Shown here: positions 7,729-16,881 of the stretch, piece after piece
Layout: the number at the start of each line of letters is the position of its first letter
How positions within the stretch are numbered: the stretch's first letter is position 1
Assembly (NCBI GenBank): GCA_905207905.1
Contig: CAJLNC010000054.1
Location: forward strand, 1 to 16,881
Direction: 5' to 3'
Length of the DNA stretch: 16,881 bases
Source: an uncultured Lachnospiraceae bacterium
GTDB lineage: Bacteria; Bacillota_A; Clostridia; Lachnospirales; Lachnospiraceae
Position numbers and translations under genes: made by a program
Notes under the pieces: model-generated
What the model was told of the DNA's origin: nothing
What the model saw: the letters and a program-made list of their open reading frames with translations, nothing else
Databases searched by the model: none

Positions 7729-7875
7729 AGTTTCCTTCGTTCCCTCTAAATAAATTCGTTTCTGTCTGCTCCTGCAGCGCCTGTCCGGCTGCGGCCACCT
7801 CTCATCACGGTCCGGCTGGCTGCCCGGCTATTATCTGTCTTTGGTGACTGCTGGCCCACCGGCTGCGGCTGTTTC

Positions 7876-8688
7876 TTATTCTGACTCTGTTTCTGTCAAA
7901 GCGCTCTCCAGATATTCTGCCAGCACATCCTCCGTCTCAGAAGCCTTCTCCTCCGCCTTAGCAGCCTTTTCCTCCGCTTTTTTCCGGCACTCCTCCCGAT
8001 ATTTCATCACATCGTCCTTAAACTCCTCCCACTTATCCTCATGCTCTACAAAATACTTGGGACAGAGTTTTCCTGTGACATCGTAATGGCGAATAATATC
8101 CTCCCGACCAAGGCCGTATTTTTCTGTGAGATAGGCGGTAAGATGTACCAGCGAATAGTAGGTCTCCTCATTCAGTTTTCCTGTATCATCCAGGTGGCAG
8201 TTCTCAATGGAAATGGACTCACTATTCTCACTGTTGGAGGCATAGGCCACCTCATCATCCGGCACGCACTGAATGATTTCCCCCTCCAGCCCCACCACAT
8301 AGTTGGCGCTCATGTAAGTATCCTCCAAATCCTTCAGACTTTCAAAATAATCATGATTCTCCTGGGCTGTGGTTCTGGGATTGGCAAGATAATGGATCAC
8401 AATGCGTCTGGTAGCCTCCGTCTTGATGCCGGGTCTGGAATACTCATTCACTGTAAGAAGCTGCTCATCAATATCTGGCCTTGGCACCGGGCAGGCATCC
8501 TCCGTCTCCTCTATGTAATCAATGGACACTTCCTGCTCCAGCAGCGCGTCAATCGCATCGTTATCCTCTTTTGAAATAAAATAGACTGCCACCCCTGCAA
8601 CGGCTGCCGCAATGATCGGAAACAGTATCCACAGAACAATATACTTTCTTCTTCGCTTTTTTCTCAGCCTTTCCCGTTCTTTTCTCAT
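7876..8688 (-). CDS. Membrane-anchored N-acetylmuramoyl-L-alanine amidase (amidase_2 / PGRP fold)
   Basis: A 270-residue protein with a strongly basic cytoplasmic N-terminus (residues 1-16), one membrane segment (about 17-38) and an extracellular amidase_2 domain (about 90-212). The zinc ligands expected for this fold are His99 (VIHYLAN), His201 (RHYDVTGK) and Cys209 (KLCP). Tyr130 and Lys207 sit where T7 lysozyme has its catalytic tyrosine and lysine. The enzyme should cut the amide bond between muramic acid and the stem peptide in peptidoglycan. A Glu/Lys/Ala-rich tail (about 235-270) looks like a coiled or disordered extension. The start codon has only a weak GGGA upstream, but no better start precedes the membrane segment. 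A second reading frame stays open for 49 codons beyond the stop; see findings. The gene downstream begins 147 nt later, so co-transcription is uncertain. Confidence 0.85.
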   Translation of the reverse strand: MRKERERLRKKRRRKYIVLWILFPIIAAAVAGVAVYFISKEDNDAIDALLEQEVSIDYIEETEDACPVPRPDIDEQLLTVNEYSRPGIKTEATRRIVIHYLANPRTTAQENHDYFESLKDLEDTYMSANYVVGLEGEIIQCVPDDEVAYASNSENSESISIENCHLDDTGKLNEETYYSLVHLTAYLTEKYGLGREDIIRHYDVTGKLCPKYFVEHEDKWEEFKDDVMKYREECRKKAEEKAAKAEEKASETEDVLAEYLESALTETESE

Positions 8689-8741
8689 AATCTAAAATCC
8701 CGGACGGTATTCCAGGCGCTCCCTCTTTTCTTTCGTTTTTT

Positions 8742-8767
8742 GATCAGGGTGTCAAAAGCCCTATGAA
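8742..8767 (-). repeat. Short dispersed repeat, copy 1
   Basis: This 26-bp stretch is repeated at 13556-13581 with a single mismatch, in the same orientation. On the plus strand its core reads AGGGTGTCAAAAGCCCTA, with the ends AGGG and CCCT forming a short inverted repeat. Both copies are intergenic and both follow a terminator on the minus strand. Function unknown. Confidence 0.7.
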
Positions 8768-8787
8768 CAAACGCGTTCTGTCCGATT

Positions 8788-8819
8788 GCGCAAAAGATTT
8801 GCACAAGTGACTTTTGCGC
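8788..8819. repeat. Hairpin-forming inverted repeat beside repeat copy 1
   Basis: Nine-base arms GCGCAAAAG (8788-8796) and CTTTTGCGC (8811-8819) pair perfectly around a 14-nt loop. No T-run follows on either strand, so it is not an ordinary terminator. The intergenic stretch from 8689 to 8929 otherwise shows only repeat copy 1, a small hairpin near 8873-8886 (ATGAA...TTCAT) and a TATAAT on the minus strand at 8911-8916 without a matching -35 box. Confidence 0.6.
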
Positions 8820-8929
8820 CATGGAAATGAGCCTTTGGCCCCCTAATGGGTTCTTACATGAAAAGATGCCTGATGAATTGGTTCATGCTCTAGACTCCCG
8901 CAATTCTGGCATTATAAAATCAGTATATC

Positions 8930-8960
8930 AAAAAATGCGTGCTTTGGCACGCATTTTTTT
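8930..8960 (-). terminator. Terminator of guaB
   Basis: A stem ATGCGTGC/GCACGCAT (8935-8942 with 8947-8954), extended by A-T pairs on both sides and with a 4-nt loop, is flanked by A- and T-runs. On the minus strand it lies about 35 nt after the guaB stop codon. The symmetry would let it work in both directions. Confidence 0.9.
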
Positions 8961-8995
8961 GATGTTTCTGTAAAATTGCAACTGCTCCTTATTTT

Positions 8996-10465
<1,470 letters not shown>

Positions 10466-10497
10466 TTATTAAATTTATGCTTTTGTGGTGTACACAT

Positions 10498-10531
10498 CCG
10501 TGTAGGAGAACCAGCCGTCGCTCCTCCACGG
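10498..10531 (-). promoter_or_regulatory. Leader hairpin upstream of guaB
   Basis: In the guaB 5' leader the segments 10498-10508 and 10521-10531 pair over 10 of 11 positions (CCGTG with CACGG and AGGAG with CTCCT, one mismatch) around a 12-nt loop. It lies between the promoter and the ribosome binding site. No T-run follows and it does not resemble a purine riboswitch. A regulatory role is possible but unproven. Confidence 0.5.
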
Positions 10532-10546
10532 TGATGCTAATTTCTT

Positions 10547-10575
10547 ACTCTAACAAATTCCCTCTGCAATGTCAA
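10547..10575 (-). promoter_or_regulatory. guaB: Promoter of guaB
   Basis: On the minus strand there is a perfect -35 box TTGACA (10570-10575), a 17-nt spacer and a -10 box TAGAGT (10547-10552, 4/6). Initiation near 10540 gives a leader of about 90 nt to the ATG at 10450. A second TTGACA lies further upstream but lacks a good -10. Confidence 0.65.
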
Positions 10576-10640
10576 CCAAAAAAATGCAAACTGTCAAACG
10601 TAAACTGCCGGAGTTTCCTTAAAAACGGCTCCAAAAGGCT

Positions 10641-10669
10641 TAAAATGCAGTCAATCAGAAAATGACTGC
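10641..10669 (-). terminator. Possible weak terminator overlapping a stop codon
   Basis: A 7-bp stem GCAGTCA/TGACTGC (10663-10669 with 10647-10653, 9-nt loop) spans the stop codon of the small membrane protein gene and is followed on the minus strand by ATTTTA. The short T-run makes it a weak candidate. Confidence 0.35.
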
Positions 10670-11163
10670 GCCACTTTCCTAGGAGCCAGGCGGCGGATCT
10701 GCGCTACCGTCTCCGAATCCAATTCCAGTTTTACAAGCTCCTTTTTCTCTTCCTGATTCATCACCATAACCCAGCAGGGAACATTGGGTTCCAGGGAAGT
10801 AAAATCTCTCACCCTGATATCCTTCCTGCCGCGATAACCATCCAGTGCATGGGAACCAGCCGGAGCCAAAAGCTCCATCTGTTCCACCCGATAGGTTGCA
10901 CATTTTTTCCTCTTTTGCTTTGCCATGATCTTATCCACATCCAGTTCTCCATTTACATAGAGATACTCATATTCCAGATCAAGGCCGGGCAGCAGAAAAT
11001 AGCAGGCCACAGTCATCGCCAATCCTCCCAGAAGCAGCAGAGGATTTACCAGAATGCCTGCTGCAAAAAACAGAATCGTACCTCCTATTAGACCAATTTT
11101 TTTTGCCACATCAGCGGGAGGGGTATGCCGTTTCACCATAATCTCCCTGTAAGAATCACTCAT
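10651..11163 (-). CDS. Small two-TM membrane protein, DUF6106-like
   Basis: With the start chosen here the protein has 170 residues. A short N-terminal part (YREIMVKRHTPPADVAKK) is followed by a hydrophobic hairpin of two membrane segments (about residues 22-56). A conserved-looking soluble domain then begins with DLEYEYLYVNGELDVDKIM. The combination resembles a family of uncharacterised Clostridia proteins that I recall as DUF6106; this is from memory and unverified. Function is unknown. The ATG at 11163 (MSDSYREI) is preferred because an AGGCAGGT site precedes it; the longer frame from 11214 starts inside the groEL terminator. It lies between groEL and guaB on the same strand. No convincing promoter of its own is visible, so it may depend partly on groEL read-through. 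Confidence 0.75.
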   Translation of the reverse strand: MSDSYREIMVKRHTPPADVAKKIGLIGGTILFFAAGILVNPLLLLGGLAMTVACYFLLPGLDLEYEYLYVNGELDVDKIMAKQKRKKCATYRVEQMELLAPAGSHALDGYRGRKDIRVRDFTSLEPNVPCWVMVMNQEEKKELVKLELDSETVAQIRRLAPRKVAQSFSD

Positions 11164-11202
11164 ACCATTACCTGCCTTTATTCGTTTTTTCCAGTGTATC
11201 AT

Positions 11203-11239
11203 AAAAGGAGGCAATCGTAAATGGACTGCCTCCTTTTTT
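11203..11239 (-). terminator. Terminator of the groES-groEL operon
   Basis: An 11-bp perfect stem AAAAGGAGGCA/TGCCTCCTTTT (11203-11213 with 11227-11237) closes a 13-nt loop. It lies 12 nt after the groEL stop codon. The T-run is four bases on the minus strand and six on the plus strand. Confidence 0.85.
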
Positions 11240-11251
11240 CGGGATTTTCTT

Positions 11252-12880
<1,629 letters not shown>

Positions 12881-12911
12881 TCATTCCTCCTGAATTTTTA
12901 CTGTTATCTGC

Positions 12912-13253
<342 letters not shown>

Positions 13254-13269
13254 CTACTGTTTCGAATTA

Positions 13270-13296
13270 CTAGCACTCACTTGGACTGAGTGCTAA
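13270..13296 (-). promoter_or_regulatory. CIRCE operator (HrcA binding site)
   Basis: The inverted repeat TAGCACTC-N9-GAGTGCTA (13271-13278 and 13288-13295) matches the CIRCE consensus TTAGCACTC-N9-GAGTGCTAA apart from one outermost base. It lies just downstream of the groES -10 box, where HrcA blocks transcription when cells are not heat-stressed. The hrcA gene is not in this window. Confidence 0.95.
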
Positions 13297-13306
13297 TTCA
13301 TTTCCT

Positions 13307-13335
13307 ATATTAGTGAAAATACCTCAAATATGCAA
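13307..13335 (-). promoter_or_regulatory. Probable promoter of groES-groEL
   Basis: On the minus strand a -35-like box TTGCAT (13330-13335) and a -10 box TAATAT (13307-13312) are spaced by 17 nt. The -10 is identical to that of the tRNA-Gly gene. Initiation would fall beside or within the CIRCE operator, as in other Firmicutes. Confidence 0.55.
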
Positions 13336-13523
13336 CTGCCAAAAACAGTGTGATTTTTTGTTATTTTTCACTATACTCTATATTTCTCTTTTTTTCTCTT
13401 GTTTTCTTATGTTTTATCTTTTTTGTATTTTTTTCAAAGAAGTCTGCTGGCAGATTTCTTCGCCTGGGCCCAATCGCTCCAGCGGCATTTTCCCAATCCG
13501 CCGCAGTGCGGTCCTGCAAAGCA

Positions 13524-13588
13524 TTTCTATTTCATAGGAAATCATTTCCTATGGAGATTAGGGTGTCAAAAGCCCTATGAAATAGAAA
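13524..13588. repeat. Nested palindromic repeat containing dispersed repeat copy 2
   Basis: Outer arms TTTCTATTTCATAGG (13524-13538) and its perfect complement at 13574-13588 enclose two further structures. The first is a 10-bp inverted repeat CATAGGAAAT/ATTTCCTATG with a one-base centre (13533-13553), whose left arm overlaps the outer left arm so that two alternative foldings compete. The second is TAGGG/CCCTA at 13559-13577. Positions 13556-13581 are the second copy of the repeat at 8742. The rest of the gap between the groES promoter and codY (13336-13523) is T-rich, then GC-rich with a small palindrome CCGCAGTGCGG, and shows no credible gene. Confidence 0.75.
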
Positions 13589-13634
13589 AGGCTGTTCCTC
13601 CTGACACTTGATACTTCAGGAAGGAGCAGCCCTT
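13586..13634 (-). terminator. Terminator of codY
   Basis: On the minus strand 13617-13631 pairs with 13590-13603 (GGCTG/CAGCC at the base, one bulged A, one G-T pair) around a 13-nt loop, followed by TTTTC. It lies about 50 nt after the codY stop codon. Confidence 0.75.
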
Positions 13635-13684
13635 CTGTCTGACCTGTTTCTATCTCGAGGATCCTGCAAGACCCCGAAAAACAG

Positions 13685-14473
13685 TTACAGCAGCTCTTTC
13701 TTTTCTCTTTTGATCTCTTCTAACTGCTCAAACACCAGCTCATTGAGCACTTTAATATACGTTCCTTTCATACCGGAGGAACGGGATTCGATCACGCCTG
13801 CACTCTCGAACTTCCTCAGTGCATTCACAATCACGGAGCGGGTAATGCCTACCCGGTCTGCAATCTTGCTGGCTACCAGCACGCCCTCATTTCCTTTCAG
13901 CTCATCAAAAATGTGAATAATGGCTTCCAGCTCTGAATAAGATAAGGTGCTGATGGCAGATTTTACAATCTGTATCTTCCGGTTTTCCTCTGCATTCTCC
14001 TCATTGACAGAGCGCATCATCTCCAGCCCCACCACTGTGGTTCCGTACTCGCTGAGAATAATATCGTCAATCTCATATTGACTCTCATACCGATACATGA
14101 ATACCGTTCCCAAACGCTCCCCTGCAATATCAATGGGGTTAATAATGGCGCTGTATTTTTTCACGCCGGAGCACATAAAACCCAGAGTCTCTAAATTCAC
14201 ATTTTCTTTGGTAGAGAGTACGCTTAAAAACCGTTCGTTCAGCATAGGATCAATAAAACCGCCCACCTTGTCTACGATCAGCTCCGTAATCTCCTCTACT
14301 CCATCGCACAGGCCTACGCCCAATACTTTGCCTTTCCGGCTGATAACCAGGATATTGGAGGACATAATGCCCGCCAGCACTCCGCAAATATCATTGAACA
14401 CTACCTTGCTGGAATTATTATTGTGCAGAAGCTGATTGATTTTCCTGGTTTTATCTAATAATTGTACACTCAT
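13685..14473 (-). CDS. codY: Global transcriptional regulator CodY
   Basis: A 262-residue cytoplasmic regulator of the usual CodY length. The N-terminal part (MSVQLLDKTRKINQLL, then a GAF-type domain to about residue 155) senses branched-chain amino acids. A linker is followed by the winged helix-turn-helix (about 178-245), whose recognition region ASKIADRVGITRSVIVNALR (201-220) is the family signature. When nutrients are plentiful, CodY represses amino-acid uptake, synthesis and other adaptive genes; GTP is a second effector in many species. A longer frame reaches 14506, but the ATG at 14473 has a GGGAGG site and gives the family-standard N-terminus. It lies 72 nt after topA with its own promoter, and a CodY-box-like sequence overlaps the -35 region, suggesting autoregulation. 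Confidence 0.97.
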   Translation of the reverse strand: MSVQLLDKTRKINQLLHNNNSSKVVFNDICGVLAGIMSSNILVISRKGKVLGVGLCDGVEEITELIVDKVGGFIDPMLNERFLSVLSTKENVNLETLGFMCSGVKKYSAIINPIDIAGERLGTVFMYRYESQYEIDDIILSEYGTTVVGLEMMRSVNEENAEENRKIQIVKSAISTLSYSELEAIIHIFDELKGNEGVLVASKIADRVGITRSVIVNALRKFESAGVIESRSSGMKGTYIKVLNELVFEQLEEIKREKKELL

Positions 14474-14506
14474 AACTGCCTCCCGGATACTATCACGATA
14501 ACACAA

Positions 14507-14535
14507 ATTTTAACACATAATTTTCTGAATTTCAA
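14507..14535 (-). promoter_or_regulatory. codY: Promoter of codY
   Basis: On the minus strand TTGAAA (14530-14535) and TAAAAT (14507-14512) are separated by exactly 17 nt; each is one base from the consensus. Transcription would start near 14500, leaving a short leader to the ATG at 14473. Confidence 0.7.
14519..14533 (-). promoter_or_regulatory. Candidate CodY box in the codY promoter
   Basis: On the minus strand GAAATTCAGAAAATT matches the CodY-box consensus AATTTTCWGAAAATT at 12 of 15 positions. It overlaps the -35 hexamer and the spacer, so CodY binding would block RNA polymerase. The match is seen directly; binding is inferred. Confidence 0.55.
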
Positions 14536-14545
14536 TCAAATTTTT

Positions 14546-16603
14546 TTATTTATTCGTAATATATCCGCAATTACTATTGGCACACAAAAGTTTGCTGCCT
14601 TTTTCCAACATATAGCTGCCACATTCCGGACATTTCTGACTAGAAGGCTTCTGCCAAGACATAAAATCGCACTCCGGATTCTCGCAGCCGTAATATCTTC
14701 TGCCCTTTTTGGTCTTTAAGATCACCATATCCTGACCGCATACCGGGCAGGCCACCCCCGCCTTCTCCAGATAAGGCTTGGTGTTGCGGCACTCCGGGAA
14801 CCCGGGGCAGGCCAGAAATTTCCCATGGGGACCGTACTTAATCACCATGTTCCTGCCGCACTCCTCACAGATCACATCCGTCACCTCATCGGCAATGGAT
14901 ACCTTTTCCAGAGTCTTTTCCGCTTCCTTCACCGCTTCGTCCAGATCCGGGTAGAAATTCTTCACCACGTCCTTCCAAGCCAGCTTGCCCTCACCCACAG
15001 AGTCCAGCAAAGACTCCATGTTAGCAGTAAATGTCACATCAATAATGCTGGGAAAGGCCTTTTTCATCATCTGATTCACTGCCTCGCCCAACTCTGTCAT
15101 ATACAGATTCTTCTGTTCTTTCAGCACATACCGTCTCCCCAGAAGGGTAGTAATGGTGGGCGCATAGGTGCTGGGACGTCCGATTCCCAGTTCCTCCAGC
15201 GTCTTTACCAGAGAAGCCTCTGTATAGTGGGCCGGAGGCTGGGTAAAGTGCTGCTTGCTGTCAAAGGCCTCCAGCTCCAGTCGGGAATTCTCATCCAGTT
15301 TCCCTTTTAATACATTGTTGCCCTTTGCATCTTCTTCCCCGTCGCTGTATACAGACAGAAAGCCGTCAAAAAGCAGCTTGGAAGCCGCCACTGTAAACAG
15401 GTAGCCATTTCCCTCTATCTTCACGGAGGTGGCCTCATATCTTGCCTGCTCCATGCGGCTGGCAGTAAAACGCTTCCAAATCAGCTGGTAAAGACGGAAC
15501 TGATCCCTGCTTAACGCTTCTTTCACCAGGGTCGGCGTCCGCTTAATATCAGAGGGGCGGATGGCCTCATGGGCATCCTGGATCTTCTGGCCCGGCTTTT
15601 TCTCCGTCACGCTGGAAGTAACATACTCTTTGCCAAAAGCTGCTGCAATATAATCCCTGGCAGCCTGATCTGCCTCCTCGGAAATACGGGTGGAATCTGT
15701 ACGCAGGTAGGTGATCAAACCTGTGGTGCCCTCCCCCTTCACCTCTATTCCTTCATAGAGCTGCTGCGCCAGGCGCATCGTCTTCTGGGTAGAAAAATTC
15801 AGCTGTCTGGCAGCCTCCTGCTGCAAGGTACTGGTGGTAAAGGGCAAGGGGGCTTTTTTGATCCGCTCTCCCTTTTTAATCTCCCGCACCTGATAAGATG
15901 CGCCTTCCAGTTTTTTCAAAATCGCCTCCAGTTCTTCTTTGGAGTGGATGGCGATCTTTTTTTCATCTCCGTAAAATTTGGCTCTCAAAGGCTTTTTCTC
16001 TCCTGGCAGATGAAAATCCGCCTCCAGAGTCCAGTACTCCTCCGGAAGAAATGCATTGATCTCATCCTCCCGGTCTGCAATGATCCGCAAAGCCACAGAC
16101 TGCACCCGGCCTGCACTTAAGCCCCGCTTGATCTTTTCCCACAGCAGCGGGCTGATCCGGTAGCCCACCATCCGGTCCAGCATTCTTCTGGTCTGCTGGG
16201 CATCCACCATATCCATGTCAATGGAACGGGCATGCTTTAAGGCCTCCTTCACTGCGGTCTTTGTGATCTCGTTAAAAGTGATCCGGTACATCTTTTTCTC
16301 GTCCAGCTTCAGCGCCTGAGCCAGATGCCAGGAGATGGCCTCTCCCTCCCGGTCCGGGTCCGTTGCCAGATACACCTTGTCCGCTTTCTTTGCAGCCTTA
16401 CGCAAAGCGGCCAGAATATCTCCTTTCCCCCGGATTGTAATATATTTCGGCTCATAATCGTTCTCCGGATCAAAGCCAAGCTGGCTCTTGGGCATATCCC
16501 GCACATGGCCATTGGAAGCCATCACCTCATAATTTGCACCAAGAAACTTTTTAATGGTTTTCACCTTTGTGGGTGATTCCACGATTACCAGATATTTTGC
16601 CAT
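14546..16603 (-). CDS. topA: DNA topoisomerase I (type IA)
   Basis: A 685-residue enzyme that relaxes negative supercoils by transient single-strand cleavage. The Toprim domain starts at once (YLVIVESPTKVKTI) with metal-binding acidic residues Glu9, Asp82, Asp84 and Glu86 in DPDREGE. The cleavage tyrosine is Tyr299 in GLITYLRTDSTRIS. VDAQQTRRMLDRMVGYRISP (133-152) and GLSAGRVQSVALRII (161-175) are core family motifs. The C-terminus has three four-cysteine zinc ribbons: CEEC...C...C, CPVC...C...C and CPEC...C...C, as in many Firmicutes. The start has a GAGGT site. It follows dprA by 76 nt and precedes codY by 72 nt on the same strand, recalling the dprA-topA-...-codY order of Bacillus. Confidence 0.97.
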   Translation of the reverse strand: MAKYLVIVESPTKVKTIKKFLGANYEVMASNGHVRDMPKSQLGFDPENDYEPKYITIRGKGDILAALRKAAKKADKVYLATDPDREGEAISWHLAQALKLDEKKMYRITFNEITKTAVKEALKHARSIDMDMVDAQQTRRMLDRMVGYRISPLLWEKIKRGLSAGRVQSVALRIIADREDEINAFLPEEYWTLEADFHLPGEKKPLRAKFYGDEKKIAIHSKEELEAILKKLEGASYQVREIKKGERIKKAPLPFTTSTLQQEAARQLNFSTQKTMRLAQQLYEGIEVKGEGTTGLITYLRTDSTRISEEADQAARDYIAAAFGKEYVTSSVTEKKPGQKIQDAHEAIRPSDIKRTPTLVKEALSRDQFRLYQLIWKRFTASRMEQARYEATSVKIEGNGYLFTVAASKLLFDGFLSVYSDGEEDAKGNNVLKGKLDENSRLELEAFDSKQHFTQPPAHYTEASLVKTLEELGIGRPSTYAPTITTLLGRRYVLKEQKNLYMTELGEAVNQMMKKAFPSIIDVTFTANMESLLDSVGEGKLAWKDVVKNFYPDLDEAVKEAEKTLEKVSIADEVTDVICEECGRNMVIKYGPHGKFLACPGFPECRNTKPYLEKAGVACPVCGQDMVILKTKKGRRYYGCENPECDFMSWQKPSSQKCPECGSYMLEKGSKLLCANSNCGYITNK

Positions 16604-16679
16604 ACAATTACCTCAAATCTGCTTATTTGCCGCAGCAATCCAGCCATAAGACGGTTCTTCCGAACAGCTGCGCCAGTCT

Positions 16680-16881
16680 TCATTTCAGTCTGGCATAGTG
16701 ATTTTTGGAAACCTCCTGCGCCAGTCCCCGAAGCTGGAGTCTCAATAAAATCCCTCCCAGACTCTTTACGGGGAGATCCGAAACCCGGGCCAGTTCCTCC
16801 AGCCCTTTGGGCAACAAATCCAAGTTACTATACACCCTTTTCTCCTCCGGTGCAAGCCCAAGTTCATTTTTGCCCTCTTTT
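16680..16881 (-). CDS. dprA: DNA processing protein DprA, C-terminal end (truncated by the window)
   Basis: The minus-strand frame is open at the right edge and ends with TGA at 16680-16682. The 66 visible residues match the C-terminal winged-helix domain found in many DprA/Smf proteins: LGLAPEEKRVYSNLDLLP, then LEELARVSDLPVKSL and LLRLQLRGLAQEV. Full-length DprA loads RecA onto incoming single-stranded DNA during transformation; the Rossmann-like core would lie beyond the window. Its position immediately before topA on the same strand is the standard Firmicute arrangement and supports the call despite the short length. Confidence 0.8.
   Translation of the reverse strand, partial: KEGKNELGLAPEEKRVYSNLDLLPKGLEELARVSDLPVKSLGGILLRLQLRGLAQEVSKNHYARLK

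Noticed and set aside
10651..11214. A longer version of the DUF6106-like protein starting MPPFM at 11214.
   Set aside because: The extra start lies inside the groEL terminator stem, so transcripts ending there would not include it; the ATG at 11163 has its own ribosome binding site.
13313..13611. Three overlapping plus-strand frames of 70-76 codons between groES and codY.
   Set aside because: They start in T-rich DNA, run through the palindromic repeat, lack ribosome binding sites and look like no known protein.

Overview
The window looks like chromosomal DNA of an anaerobic Firmicute of class Clostridia, most likely a Lachnospiraceae member (Blautia/Dorea/Mediterraneibacter-like). The evidence is a CodY regulator directly beside topA, a CIRCE-controlled groES-groEL operon, AGGAGG-type ribosome binding sites, a TopA with three C-terminal zinc ribbons, and a small membrane protein of a family I associate with Lachnospiraceae. 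The genus is inferred; no 16S rRNA or species marker is present.

Region 1 (1-1840) is visibly AT-rich and reads on the plus strand. It holds an uncharacterised membrane protein open to the left edge, a small lipoprotein and a small multi-pass membrane protein, with a sigma-A promoter and two hairpin terminators. None has a recognised function. It ends at the 3' side of a minus-strand tRNA-Gly(GCC), a classic integration position, so it may be the end of an acquired island. No integrase or duplicated attachment site is visible.

Region 2 (1985-8995, minus strand) has higher GC. After a stretch with nested inverted repeats (2067-2186) come, in transcription order from the right: a membrane-anchored amidase_2 peptidoglycan hydrolase, a HEAT-repeat plus RNA-methyltransferase protein, oligoendopeptidase F, a MATE exporter and a TM1586-type nitroreductase. 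The last four have gaps of 21-41 nt and probably form one operon. The intergenic region 8689-8995 holds the guaB terminator, a hairpin and one copy of a short dispersed repeat.

Region 3 (8996-13335, minus strand) is core metabolism and stress response: groES-groEL with CIRCE, a small two-TM protein of unknown function, and guaB (IMP dehydrogenase) with its own promoter and a leader hairpin.

Region 4 (13336-16881, minus strand) holds the C-terminal end of dprA, then topA and codY. The topA-codY order recalls the Bacillus locus but lacks the intervening trmFO, xerC and hslVU genes. codY has its own promoter, and a 12/15 match to the CodY box overlaps its -35 element, suggesting autoregulation. 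Downstream of the codY terminator lies a nested palindrome containing a second copy of the repeat seen at 8742.

The most interesting unexplained signals are the shared repeat (8742-8767 and 13556-13581), the nested palindromes at 13524-13588 and 2067-2186, and the putative CodY autoregulatory site. No complete new defence or mobile system is evident.
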